Assembly: GCA_963747715.1 (NCBI GenBank)
Contig: CAVVGB010000003.1
Span: 434,001 to 498,000, forward strand
Origin: CAVVGB01 sp963747715
GTDB lineage: Bacteria > Actinomycetota > Thermoleophilia > Gaiellales > Gaiellaceae
DNA length: 64,000 nucleotides
Direction of reading: 5' to 3'
The position numbers and the translations under genes are program-made. This document shows positions 33,581 to 41,686 of this stretch, one piece after another. Numbering within the stretch: position 1 is the stretch's first letter; every line of letters starts with the position of its first letter. The notes beneath the pieces were generated by a model. It had not been told where the DNA came from. It saw only the letters and a program-made list of their open reading frames with translations, and made no database searches.

Positions 33581-33871
33581 CTAGCGCGCCTCACAGCCAG
33601 ACGCTGAGCAGACGATCCGAGCCGGTGGATCATCCCCGCGCTTGACGAAGGTCTCCACGGGGCCTCGACCTTGGGTTGTTAGGGCCGCTCGCGTGTCCTT
33701 TGCGACGGAGCCTTTCGCGAGCCGGCTCATTACCGCGAGCTCGACCTCAACGATGGTCACGGTCTCTCGACCGTCCCGAGCGCTGCACCGAACCGACCAC
33801 GAGGCCCCGATGCTCTCCGAGCTCGCCGTCACTCTTTTCGATTCGCGCACCGTCCACTCCGAGGCGGCCAC
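33581..33871 (-). CDS. Hypothetical protein, 96 aa
   Basis: GTG 33871 opens a frame with GC-biased third positions and a GTGAGG-type ribosome-binding site. The protein (ESKRVTASSESIGASWSV, GRETVTIVEVELAVMSRLAK, CSASGCEAR end) alternates strands and is rich in Ser/Thr/Arg. No family recognised. An 81-codon frame on the other strand looks less protein-like. Moderate confidence that this is a gene at all. Confidence 0.4.
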   Translation of the reverse strand: MAASEWTVRESKRVTASSESIGASWSVRCSARDGRETVTIVEVELAVMSRLAKGSVAKDTRAALTTQGRGPVETFVKRGDDPPARIVCSASGCEAR

Positions 33872-33975
33872 CGCCTCACCCTAGCCCGCCGTCGCCCTCC
33901 CGCAAGCGCCGTTAGCGGGCACGGGCGCTCGAAACGTGTTTTCGCCTTAGTGAGAACGCAAGACCGGAGCAAGGC

Positions 33976-34002
33976 TTGACGCGCTCGCAGGCGGGCTAGA
34001 GA
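33976..34002 (+). promoter_or_regulatory. Probable sigma-A promoter of the secreted-protein gene
   Basis: TTGACG (33976-33981) and TAGAGA (33997-34002) are separated by 15 nt, slightly short. A GCGGG/CCCGC hairpin overlaps the -10 end. The ATG at 34033 with AAAGGAAGGGAG follows. Confidence 0.45.
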
Positions 34003-34032
34003 CTCCCGCCACAAACGAAAGGAAGGGAGATC

Positions 34033-34497
34033 ATGCTGCGGCGTCTGATCATCTTGCTCGCGGTCGTTGCGTACGGCCTGCTGGCCGTCACGTCGGCATC
34101 GGCGACTGCCGTCACCGAGAAGATCCCGTTCGACATGGTGCTTGCCCCCGAAGAGGCCTGCGGCGAGGCGATCCATCTCAGTGGCACGCTCCTCGCCAAG
34201 TTCAGCTTCACTGAGACCCCACGCGGCAACGTCCAGATCGGATTCCACTTCAATCCCCAAGGGATCACGGGCGTTGGACTGACGAGCGGTGCGACCTATC
34301 ACGCCACAGGTGTGACCCGCGGGACGACGACTATCAGGGCGAAGGGCGGCATCTCCGATACGTTCGTGAACAGCTTCAAGATCATCGGAAGCGGGGGCGC
34401 CGCGAACTTTCTCCAGACGGACGTCATTCACATCACCGTGAATGCGAAGGGCGAAGTGACTGCGAGCGTGGAGCAGTCGATTATCCGCTGCATCTAG
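34033..34497 (+). CDS. Secreted protein of unknown function, 154 aa
   Basis: A signal peptide (LRRLIILLAVVAYGLLAVTSASA) is followed by a beta-rich mature domain: IPFDMVLAPEEACGEAIHLSG, FHFNPQGITGVG, YHATGVTRGTTTIRAK, ending IIRCI. Two Cys (EACGE and the near-terminal RC) may pair. ATG 34033 follows AAAGGAAGGGAG. Looks like a small extracellular beta-sandwich. Function unknown. Confidence 0.65.
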   Translation: MLRRLIILLAVVAYGLLAVTSASATAVTEKIPFDMVLAPEEACGEAIHLSGTLLAKFSFTETPRGNVQIGFHFNPQGITGVGLTSGATYHATGVTRGTTTIRAKGGISDTFVNSFKIIGSGGAANFLQTDVIHITVNAKGEVTASVEQSIIRCI

Positions 34498-34865
34498 CGT
34501 TACCTGCATCGACGGCGGCTGCGCGCGTGTGCCGGCCGCCCTCCGGCTAATCCATCTGTGTCGCGCTGTACGAGAAGGCGACATCGAACGTCCCCGGTGT
34601 GGCCCCGGTGTGGCATCGAAGACCGTGCCGGGGCCGAATCCCCTGCAAAGCCCAACGTCGGCGCTTTCCGGCGCGGAAACGCAGGGGGCAAGGAGCGACG
34701 CGGGTTTGGCTTAACCAAGCGGTTCGTCCCTGCCGTAGATGCTGTTGAACGTCGTTCCCGTGTGGCCTCGGTGTGGTCTCAGTAAAGGTGGCGCCTGCCG
34801 CTGGTTTGGCTGTTCCGGCTCCGGGGACGTGTAGCTCGTCGGATCCCCTAGATGGAGGGCTGAGC
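34498..34865 (+). other. Gene-free stretch with two diverged repeats
   Basis: No convincing gene. A motif of the type CGGTGTGGC occurs in tandem near 34595-34616 and again, diverged, near 34758-34775, each preceded by GAACGT. On the minus strand each copy is followed by a short open stretch, so this could be the remnant of a decayed gene. A promoter for the downstream protease may be here, but I see no clear one. Confidence 0.4.
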
Positions 34866-35564
34866 ATGAAGAAGACGACGCTCTTGCTTCTGTTGGCGTT
34901 GCTCGTGGCCGCCGCCACGGCAGCTGCTGCAAAGGCGGTGACGCCCCTACGACCGGCACCGACACCGCCGGACACGGAGAGCGTCCTGCTCCTGCACGGC
35001 GCGTACACCTACCCCGGCTACTGGTGGGATCACACTGACCTGACGGTGGCGGTGCAGGCGCATCCGAACGTCGACGAGGAGTCACTGGCTGCGGTGCATC
35101 AGGCGATCGCCGACTGGAACTACGCGCTGCAGAAAGAGTTCGACGGGCTGATCACGCTCACCGACGTGACCGACCAGTACACGGCCAGGCACAAGGCCGA
35201 CATCGTGCTGCACTACAACCCCACGGCGGGCGGGACGGTGTTCGGCGGATACGCGATCTGCGGAGCGCACTCGTGTCCGAATGTCATCGTGCGCTCGGAT
35301 CTACCGCGGCCCATCGGGTTCACGTACCCAGCGCAGTATCTCTACTACGTGACGATGCACGAGCTCGGCCACGCGCTCGGGCTCGGGCATGCCCAGCCGC
35401 TGACCGAGTCGACGGACCTAATGGGTTACGGCTGGCACTGGAGCAACGGAATCGTGCCGACCCTGTCGGAGTGCGATCTGGCGGGCATCGCGGTCGTGTT
35501 CGCGTGGGCGCTCGAAGGCGTCGACCCATATCCTCCGACGCAACCGTCGGTGGCCTGCGACTGA
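34866..35564 (+). CDS. Secreted M10-type (metzincin) zinc protease
   Basis: A 232-aa exported protein with a signal peptide (TTLLLLLALLVAAATAAAA). The zinc site is HELGHALGLGH, with the first His at residue 165, followed by the Met-turn LMGYGW. Residues before it (IADWNYALQKEFDGLITLTDV, ADIVLHYN) match the matrixin fold. ATG 34866 is chosen because upstream codons have no signal-peptide character. Likely extracellular protein degradation. A terminator follows. Confidence 0.85.
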   Translation: MKKTTLLLLLALLVAAATAAAAKAVTPLRPAPTPPDTESVLLLHGAYTYPGYWWDHTDLTVAVQAHPNVDEESLAAVHQAIADWNYALQKEFDGLITLTDVTDQYTARHKADIVLHYNPTAGGTVFGGYAICGAHSCPNVIVRSDLPRPIGFTYPAQYLYYVTMHELGHALGLGHAQPLTESTDLMGYGWHWSNGIVPTLSECDLAGIAVVFAWALEGVDPYPPTQPSVACD

Positions 35565-35572
35565 AAACCTTC

Positions 35573-35602
35573 GTGAGGGGCAGCTGCTCGGCTGCCCCTC
35601 AC
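35573..35602 (+). terminator. Strong hairpin after the M10 protease (terminator-like)
   Basis: GTGAGGGGCAGC (35573-35584) pairs perfectly with GCTGCCCCTCAC (35591-35602), loop TGCTCG. There is no T run, as is usual in very GC-rich genomes. Confidence 0.75.
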
Positions 35603-35688
35603 GATCGTCGTCCAGCTCCCGACGTACAGATGTTCGCATAACGATCGGGTTTGTAAGTCGGGGCCAGGCGGAAACGGTATCCCGGCTG

Positions 35689-35895
35689 ATGTTGATTCGA
35701 CTCACTGACGATTCCTTCGTGGACGACCTCTGTCTCCACTTCCACCGCTCGGGCTTCACCGCGCAGCGGGCAGGCGGCAGCATGGTCGAGGTGTCCCGCA
35801 CGGATGGCCTTCCGGAGGGGCGGCGGGACATCGAACTCCATCTCGACGTCTGGCGGGCCATCAATCCCGGTATTGGGGCCGAGCTAGTCGGCTGA
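35689..35895 (+). CDS. Hypothetical protein, 68 aa
   Basis: ATG 35689 opens a frame reading MLIRLTDDSFVDDLCLHFHRSGF, then VEVSRTDGLPEGRRDIELHLDVWRAINPG. The pattern is a short alpha/beta domain with a single Cys, reminiscent of small regulatory or binding domains but not assignable. It sits between two strong terminator hairpins, so it is transcribed alone. Confidence 0.55.
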   Translation: MLIRLTDDSFVDDLCLHFHRSGFTAQRAGGSMVEVSRTDGLPEGRRDIELHLDVWRAINPGIGAELVG

Positions 35896-35947
35896 CCCAA
35901 AGGCAGGGACCGCCGGCGCGGCGGGCGCGCTACCCAGGCGCCACGCG

Positions 35948-35975
35948 GATCGGGCCGCACGGAGGCGGCCCGATC
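35948..35975. terminator. Bidirectional terminator hairpin
   Basis: GATCGGGCCGC (35948-35958) pairs perfectly with GCGGCCCGATC (35965-35975). It lies between the end of the 68-aa gene and the convergent end of the Mn catalase gene. Confidence 0.8.
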
Positions 35976-35987
35976 CCTTCTTGCCAA

Positions 35988-36998
35988 CTACTTGCGAGAA
36001 CCTGACCGCGAGCGGGACGTGGCCTTCTTGGCCGATCGCTTCGTTGCTTCCTTCAAATCAGCGACCAAACCCGTCGGTTCTTGGGGAAGGCCAACATCCT
36101 GCCGCAGCTTCATCGCAATCTCAGAAATCTCCTCGGGTGTGTAGCCCGGGGCGAACACGGCGGGCTGAGCCGGCAAGTCGCGAGGAAGAACACCCTCGGG
36201 TGGATCCTCGAAGACGACGAGATCTTCGCCCGTTTCCGGGCTGGGCCCGTTGAAAACCGCCGGCAGCTCCAGGTAGTCCTCGAGAGAGAACCGGTAGAGC
36301 CGCAGATGATCACCGCGTTCGATGTGAGGCTGGCACTCGGGAATCTTCTCCGTGGGAATCCGCGGTGTGGGGAACATCTTCGTGAGATCTGCTCCCGTGA
36401 GTTTCTCGATAGCCCGGGCGTACGCGATCTGATGAACTCCTCCCCGGACGAGCAAGTATCCGGTTAAGGCTCGGGCCGCGGGGTGCTCCACCATCTCGTA
36501 GACCTTGAGCTTGTTGTTGCGCGCCCCCGTCTCGAGAAAGAAGTTGTGTGTCAGGTCCTCCACGAGGTCACCCGAAGAGAACACATAGTCCCCATTCCAC
36601 GGTCGGCCGTTCGAGTCCTGGGGGAGCGCTGCCTGACCACCAGCGAGGAAGTGATGAGGGTTGCCGACTCCTTTGACGTCCGCGAGCGGGCTCTTGGTGA
36701 CATCGACCTTGGAGCGGCCGTTCGAGGAAGGCGAGGCGCCGGTCAGCATCGTGTTGATTGCCGTCGCGACGAGCTCGACGTGGCCGAACTCCTCGGCCGC
36801 GATGTTGGCGATGAGATCGTAGAAAGGCCGCGCGCCCTGGCGGTTGCGGAAGTTGAACGACTGGAAGGTGTAGTTCAGGAACGTCGACATCTCGCCGAAG
36901 CGGCCGCCCATCAACTCCTGGACGGCGGCGGCGCCTGCGGGATCCGGATCAGACGGCGGTGGCAGCTCCATAGCAATCCGGTCGTAGCGAAGGATCAT
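35988..36998 (-). CDS. Manganese catalase
   Basis: A 336-aa di-manganese catalase that dismutates H2O2. Ligand motifs are visible: Glu36 in GRFGEMST, Glu69/Glu70 and His73 in AAEEFGHVE, and downstream FFLETGARNNK and LLVRGGVHQIAYARA. ATG 36998 follows a strong GGGGGAAAG ribosome-binding site; a longer frame exists but is not conserved. The C-terminal tail is Ser/Arg/Lys-rich. Two small membrane-protein genes precede it on the same strand, forming a probable operon. Confidence 0.93.
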   Translation of the reverse strand: MILRYDRIAMELPPPSDPDPAGAAAVQELMGGRFGEMSTFLNYTFQSFNFRNRQGARPFYDLIANIAAEEFGHVELVATAINTMLTGASPSSNGRSKVDVTKSPLADVKGVGNPHHFLAGGQAALPQDSNGRPWNGDYVFSSGDLVEDLTHNFFLETGARNNKLKVYEMVEHPAARALTGYLLVRGGVHQIAYARAIEKLTGADLTKMFPTPRIPTEKIPECQPHIERGDHLRLYRFSLEDYLELPAVFNGPSPETGEDLVVFEDPPEGVLPRDLPAQPAVFAPGYTPEEISEIAMKLRQDVGLPQEPTGLVADLKEATKRSAKKATSRSRSGSRK

Positions 36999-37078
36999 CT
37001 TTCCCCCTTTTCGATTGAGTTGATGGCTACCCCGCACGCTTCTGCCAAACAGCGCGGGATAGAGCCTCCTGCCGAGCT

Positions 37079-37121
37079 TTAGGCGGCGGCCTTCATGCGG
37101 TTAGGCGGCGGCCTTCATGCG
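37079..37121. repeat. Tandem duplication of 21 bp at the end of the 88-aa gene
   Basis: TTAGGCGGCGGCCTTCATGCG occurs at 37079-37099 and again at 37101-37121 (22-bp period). On the minus strand it encodes the last codons RMKAAA and stop of the small gene; the second copy lies after that stop. It looks like a recent slippage duplication. Confidence 0.8.
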
Positions 37122-37367
37122 CGCTTGCTCAACCTGCTCGTCCGGAGTTGCTTCGAGATCCTGCAAGACCTTGCCGAGCAGGAAGAACGTCGGCGGCCAT
37201 AGACCGACGAAAGTTGCCAGCCTTTGGCTTTTCGCCTTCGCGTCCCTATCCGATCGAGCAGCCGAGGCGGCCCACAAGGAGAGCGCACCCCCAATCGAGG
37301 CGAGGCCAAAACTGTGCATGATCGTGCTGTTGAAACCAAGTTTCTTGAGAAACAGCGCAACCTTCAT
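37101..37367 (-). CDS. Small two-helix membrane protein next to Mn catalase
   Basis: An 88-aa protein starting MKVALFLKKLGFNSTIMHSFG, with hydrophobic segments at about residues 18-36 and 50-67 and an acidic helical tail. AAAGGAAG precedes ATG 37367. A longer frame upstream is not credible. The gene shares orientation, spacing and strong Shine-Dalgarno style with the catalase and the 95-aa gene, suggesting joint expression under oxidative or stationary stress. Function unknown. Confidence 0.65.
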   Translation of the reverse strand: MKVALFLKKLGFNSTIMHSFGLASIGGALSLWAASAARSDRDAKAKSQRLATFVGLWPPTFFLLGKVLQDLEATPDEQVEQARMKAAA

Positions 37368-37460
37368 GATGGTCTTCCTTTCGTGAATGGATGTCTGATG
37401 AGGCCGAGCGACGGCTGCCGCCGAAGGACGCCGCGCGCTCGGCCCCAAGATGACGGATCA

Positions 37461-37748
37461 CTAATCGCGCAAGGCGTCAGCGTCGCGGTGTGCGCTACCC
37501 GCCTTCGCCAGTCCGCGACTGACGATGTAGGCGGAGGCCACGAAGCCCACAATCACCCACGCCCTCGGCGCGTCGAAGTTGTCCGCGACCGCCGCCGCAA
37601 TGAGCGTCGCCACGATCACGCCGACCATGGCCCAAAACTCGGTGGTCAGAGGTGCCCACTTCGTCTCGAAGCGCCGGCCGGTCAAGCGGACACCGGTTTG
37701 CTCGGCACGCTGCCCGACCGTGCTTTCCGTTTCAGCACGAGTTGCCAT
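37461..37748 (-). CDS. Small membrane protein, 95 aa, in the Mn catalase operon
   Basis: A soluble basic N-terminus (~35 aa: ESTVGQRAEQTGVRLTGRRFE) is followed by two membrane helices (EFWAMVGVIVATLIAAAVADN and AWVIVGFVASAYIVSRGLA). ATG 37748 follows AAAGGGGG. It is the promoter-proximal gene of the probable catalase operon. Unknown function. Confidence 0.65.
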   Translation of the reverse strand: MATRAETESTVGQRAEQTGVRLTGRRFETKWAPLTTEFWAMVGVIVATLIAAAVADNFDAPRAWVIVGFVASAYIVSRGLAKAGSAHRDADALRD

Positions 37749-37897
37749 CAGACCCCCTTTCTCTCTTCCGTTGAAGAGGGAGCGTCCCCGAGAGGGAGGG
37801 CCTAAAACTGAAGAGTTGCGGTATTTGATGCGGTACGCCCTCTGGGCGGGAAGGACGAGGCTTAGAGCTCAGAGCGGCGGGGCACGCTTTTAGCCTG

Positions 37898-38188
37898 ATG
37901 CCTGCTCGTGAGACACGAAGAGAGTTGAACCAGCCTCGATTCCGCGAGGCCAACGAGCGCTTGCACGAGGACGTTGAGAGTGAGGGGCAGGACGCTCAAG
38001 CCGTGTCCTTCCTTTGTGAGTGCGCGGATGACGACTGTCCGGGCACGGTCAACGTCTCGCTCGGCGAATGGGAAGCCGTCGTCTCTCGGAACAACCACTT
38101 CCTCATGGAAGCCGGGCACCAGCACAGCGAAGGCGAGGAAGTAGTCGGCTCACTCGGTAACTACGAAATTGCGCGCAAGCCTGATTGA
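37898..38188 (+). CDS. Small Cys-rich protein (FLCECADDDC type), 96 aa
   Basis: A 96-aa soluble protein. The core FLCECADDDCPGTVNVSLGEWEAV contains a C-x-C-x4-C cluster, then NHFLMEAGHQHSEGEEVV with two His. Similar small proteins are common in actinobacteria; their role is unknown, but the Cys/His set suggests metal binding. The start is the ATG at 37898. Confidence 0.65.
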   Translation: MPARETRRELNQPRFREANERLHEDVESEGQDAQAVSFLCECADDDCPGTVNVSLGEWEAVVSRNNHFLMEAGHQHSEGEEVVGSLGNYEIARKPD

Positions 38189-38248
38189 GCGGGCTCTCGA
38201 GGTCCAGGACGAGTTGATTGCTGATCGCGGAGAGGGCGCGCGAGCGCT

Positions 38249-39547
38249 GTGAGGGCCTTCAAGCTCTTCAATAGCGTCAAGTCGAGCCTGTGGTTCGTAC
38301 CCGTGCTGTGCGTTCTCCTCGGCGCGGCTTTGTCTTTTGGAACGATCGCGATCGACCGCCGTTTCGATTATGACCTCGTGCCGGCGGGACTCGTTGGAGG
38401 GCCCGACGCCGCGCTCGCCATCCTCTCCACGGTGGCCATTTCGATGGTCAGCCTCACCGCTTTGGTGCTGACCATCACCATGGTCGTCGTCCAGCTCGCG
38501 ATGGGTCAGTTCTCACCACGAATCGTTCAGCGAATCCTCCGCGACAAGCCGAGCCAGATCGCTATCGGTCTCTTCGTGGCGACCTTCGTTCACGCCGTCC
38601 TCGCCATTCGCGAGGTGACGCTGAATGGCGACCGGCAGGGGAACGTGCCGGGCGTTGCCGTAGTCACTGCGTTCGTCCTCGTCCTCATCAGCATCGCCGT
38701 CCTGGTCATGTACGTGCACCACATCGGCCAGTCCCTGCGCGTGTCAGCACTCATCGAGCTCGTAGGTAAGGACACGCGAAAGTTGATCGACCGCATCTAC
38801 CCCGAACGCGGCGGCGACAGAAACCTCTCACGGGGCGACGATCACACGATTCTCGCACCGGAATCGGGTGTGATCACGGTGATCGGATACGAGTTCCTTG
38901 CAGAGGAAGCTCGGCAGGCCGACTGCGTTCTCGAGCTAGTCCCGGCGCTGGGTGAGTTTGTCCTCGCTGGCGCCCCACTCTTTGTTGTTTACGGCGACAA
39001 GTCAAGGCTGGACGAAAAGCGGGTCGTTGGGGGTCTTGTCCTGAGGCTGGAGCCGACGCTCGACCGAGATGTCGCATACGGGTTTCGCATGCTCGTTGAC
39101 ATCGCCGAGCGTTCGCTTTCGGAGTCGCCTTTCCAGGATCCGACAACTGCTGTGCAAGCGATCGACCGGTTGCACGAGGGCCTGCGGCAGCTTGCTCGGC
39201 GCCCGTTCCCGGACGGTCGCCATCGCGACGAAGCAGGCGAGGTGCGTCTGATCGTGAAGACGATGAATTGGGAGGCCTATGTGCATCTTGCCTTCGACGA
39301 GATCCGCATGACCGGCGCTGGTTCCCCCCAAGTGGCACGCCGACTGAAATCAGCGCTGAACGATCTACTTACGGTCGCCCCGCCCGAGCGCGTGCCGATT
39401 CTCGAGGAGCAGCTCGAATTGCTCGAGTCGGCCACGAAGTCCCTCATGGTGGACGAACGGGACGTCAGGATGGCATTGCGCGAGGATCGGGAGGGCATCG
39501 GGGCGGACGCCGGGGCGAGCGGCGGCGCCCCTGTCAAGCGCTCGTAA
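38249..39547 (+). CDS. DUF2254 membrane protein
   Basis: A 432-aa protein with four N-terminal membrane helices (LWFVPVLCVLLGAALSFG, then VAISMVSLTALVLTITMVVVQLA, IAIGLFVATFVHAVLAI and a fourth). The block QLAMGQFSPRIVQRILRDKPSQ is the DUF2254 signature. The C-terminal 250 residues are cytosolic and include RLHEGLRQLARRPFPDGRHRD. Function unknown; the family is often annotated only as predicted membrane protein. Intact. Confidence 0.85.
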   Translation: MRAFKLFNSVKSSLWFVPVLCVLLGAALSFGTIAIDRRFDYDLVPAGLVGGPDAALAILSTVAISMVSLTALVLTITMVVVQLAMGQFSPRIVQRILRDKPSQIAIGLFVATFVHAVLAIREVTLNGDRQGNVPGVAVVTAFVLVLISIAVLVMYVHHIGQSLRVSALIELVGKDTRKLIDRIYPERGGDRNLSRGDDHTILAPESGVITVIGYEFLAEEARQADCVLELVPALGEFVLAGAPLFVVYGDKSRLDEKRVVGGLVLRLEPTLDRDVAYGFRMLVDIAERSLSESPFQDPTTAVQAIDRLHEGLRQLARRPFPDGRHRDEAGEVRLIVKTMNWEAYVHLAFDEIRMTGAGSPQVARRLKSALNDLLTVAPPERVPILEEQLELLESATKSLMVDERDVRMALREDREGIGADAGASGGAPVKRS

Positions 39548-40027
39548 TCACTCTGAGACGCCGCTCTCGGTCACGGGCAGCCAATGCGAAAAGCGGCGGC
39601 TTTACCACGGGCGGAAACGCGGCGGCGCCTAAGCCTCGGGTAGCCCGGTTGCAGCGGTGGTGGTGGGGGCAGAGCCGCCACAGCCGCCCTGCCCCCAATC
39701 AGAGAGAAGCTCTCGGCGGCCCAGCTGAACACTGGTCTTTCGGGTAATTCGGGGCTCCCTGATGGGTAGGTCTGTGCTATTCCGTGGGGTGAGCCGAGGC
39801 GGCAGTGTTCTCCCCGCTGCGAAGGCGATTGGGGAGGTTGCCGCAGACTCCCAATCGCCGCGCCTCGGCTCCCCCCAAGCTTCGTCGGTCGCAGGCTCGT
39901 CTGCCAAGAAAAGAACTCGCTCTCTCCCTGGGAGATGAGAACATCGAGACGATGCCGCTTTTTGTCGCTTGTCCTTGCTAGACGGGTGTGGGATCATGCC
40001 CGCGAACCTGCGGCTTAGGAGGAAGAC
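39548..40027 (+). other. Gene-free 480-bp stretch with strong hairpins
   Basis: I see no gene here. A perfect 9-bp hairpin spans 39664-39697 (TGGGGGCAG/CTGCCCCCA), and a three-way-junction element spans 39786-39876. The rest is unstructured and carries only poor open frames. The first hairpin may terminate the DUF2254 transcript. Confidence 0.6.
39786..39876 (+). ncRNA. Candidate structured RNA, three-way junction, ~90 nt
   Basis: GAGCCGAGGCG (39791-39801) pairs perfectly with CGCCTCGGCTC (39861-39871), extended by GGGG/CCCC across one mismatch. Inside are two hairpins: a 4-bp stem 39802-39805/39817-39820 and a perfect 10-bp stem GGCGATTGGG/CCCAATCGCC (39824-39833/39850-39859). Strand is uncertain because the fold is nearly symmetric. 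No known family recognised. It is about 150 nt upstream of a secreted small protein. Confidence 0.45.
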
Positions 40028-40273
40028 ATGAAACGGATGACGGCAATCGTCTTCGCAACCCTGTGCGCGTTCGCGAGCGCTGTACCAGCGACTGGAGCGG
40101 CAGCGGGGCCAAGCGCCAGCGCCAATTGCACGGCACAGTTTGTCGTCTACGACGTCATTCAGGCGGGGGCGCCACACGGGGCAAGCGAAGACCTCGCGAT
40201 CATCGCGCAGCCACCGAAGGATTTCCCGCCGAGGAGCAACGTCGGGTTCTTCTCGAGCACGAACTGCGCGTAG
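40028..40273 (+). CDS. Secreted small protein, 81 aa
   Basis: A signal peptide (MTAIVFATLCAFASAVPATGAAA) precedes a ~55-residue mature domain with FVVYDVIQAGAPHGASEDLAI and two Cys (ANCTA and the final STNC-A) that could bridge. AGGAGG lies 6-7 nt before ATG 40028. Unknown function. Confidence 0.6.
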   Translation: MKRMTAIVFATLCAFASAVPATGAAAGPSASANCTAQFVVYDVIQAGAPHGASEDLAIIAQPPKDFPPRSNVGFFSSTNCA

Positions 40274-40288
40274 TTCCGCGAGACGGGA

Positions 40289-41686
40289 CTACTCGCCCCT
40301 TAGCTCGCCGCCCTCCATCTCGAGGATGCGGTCGCATTCGCGAGCGACATCAAGGTTGTGCGTTGCGATCACGCAGGCCGTGCCCGTCTCCGCCGCTTCC
40401 CGCAGCGCCCTGATGATGCGCTCGGCCGAGCCGGCATCCTGATGACCGGTCGGCTCGTCGGCGAGCAGGACCGTGGGCCCCATGATCAGCGCGCGCGCGA
40501 GTCCGGTGCGCTGCTGCTGTCCGACCGAGGTCTGGGTGGGCAGGCGAGAGAGCGTCTCGGTCAGGTCGAGGTCGCCGGCTAGCGCGTCCACACGGCCACG
40601 AGCGGACGGAAGCTCGTCTGCGAGCCGGCCCGGGTACGTGATGTTCTCGCGCACGCTGAGCTCGTCGAGGAGACCGAACTTCTGCGGCAGGACGGCCAGG
40701 AGGCTCCACGGCGGCTCACCGCGAACATCCCGCGACCGACCCCACTGAATCTCGCCCCGGTCGGGCTGTTCCCAGCCGGCCAGCACGTTGAGAAGCGTCG
40801 TCTTGCCCGAGCCCGAGGGGCCGACGACCGCGACGAGCTCGCCGGCGTGCACGTGAAGACCGACGTCGCGTAGCGCGTGGATGGCCTCGCCGCCTCGGGT
40901 GTACGTCTTGTCGAGCCCCGTCGCGGTCAGAACCGGGGCGACGGCGGGTCGCGCGATCTCGGCTCGAAGCGGCGTCGTGACCACGCCGATCTCTTCCCTG
41001 CCGACTGCGTCGGACTCCGCCTTGACGAGACCGTGCTCGAGCTCGACGACGTGCGTCGCGATGCTCATCACGGCCGGGTCGTGCGTGGCGATCACGAACG
41101 TGACGCCGAGAGCGGCCAGATCCCGTACGAGGCCGACGAGGTCTTCGACCGAGCGGCGGTCGAGCTCCGCGGTCGGTTCGTCGGCCAGGATGATGCGCGG
41201 CCCGGCGGCCAGCGCAAACGCGAGCGCCGCGCGCTGCTGCTCGCCGCCCGAAAGGGCGGCCGGCCGGTGGTCGTCGCGTGGCCGCAGTCCGAGCTGGTCG
41301 AGGAGGGTCCGCGACTGCTCCTCGGCTCCTGGGCCGAGGTGGTTGGCAAGCCGGATGTGCTCGGCGACAGTGAGGTGGGGGACGAGGTTGTCCGCCGGCC
41401 GCTGGAACACATAGCCGACGACCGCGCGCCGCAGCGCGAGGAGTCGCGGTTCCGAGAGCGCCGTGATGTCTCGATCGCCGAGTAGTACTCGCCCGCTCGT
41501 CGGCTTGTCGAGCCCGGCCAGGATGCGGAGCAGGGACGACTTTCCGCTCCCCGACGGGCCGACCAGCGCGGTGATGCCGGGCGGGAACGACGCCGTCACA
41601 CCCTTGAGCGCCTCCACGCGGGCAGAGGTGCTGAAGTACGTCTTGCTCACAGCCTCGCACGAGATGACCGGCGCCTCAGTCGGCAC
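40289..41686 (-). CDS. ABC transporter ATPase, two fused MacB/LolD-type domains
   Basis: A 465-aa protein with two nucleotide-binding domains. The first has GPSGSGKSS, signature LSGGEQQRAALAF and ADEPTAELD. The second has GPSGSGKTT but a degenerate signature (TSVGQQQR) and D-loop (GHQD instead of the usual SALD). H-loops are ATHDP and ATHNL. It overlaps the FtsX-type permease gene by 11 nt, forming a MacB/LolCDE-like system that exports or extracts a substrate at the membrane. Confidence 0.9.
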   Translation of the reverse strand: MPTEAPVISCEAVSKTYFSTSARVEALKGVTASFPPGITALVGPSGSGKSSLLRILAGLDKPTSGRVLLGDRDITALSEPRLLALRRAVVGYVFQRPADNLVPHLTVAEHIRLANHLGPGAEEQSRTLLDQLGLRPRDDHRPAALSGGEQQRAALAFALAAGPRIILADEPTAELDRRSVEDLVGLVRDLAALGVTFVIATHDPAVMSIATHVVELEHGLVKAESDAVGREEIGVVTTPLRAEIARPAVAPVLTATGLDKTYTRGGEAIHALRDVGLHVHAGELVAVVGPSGSGKTTLLNVLAGWEQPDRGEIQWGRSRDVRGEPPWSLLAVLPQKFGLLDELSVRENITYPGRLADELPSARGRVDALAGDLDLTETLSRLPTQTSVGQQQRTGLARALIMGPTVLLADEPTGHQDAGSAERIIRALREAAETGTACVIATHNLDVARECDRILEMEGGELRGE

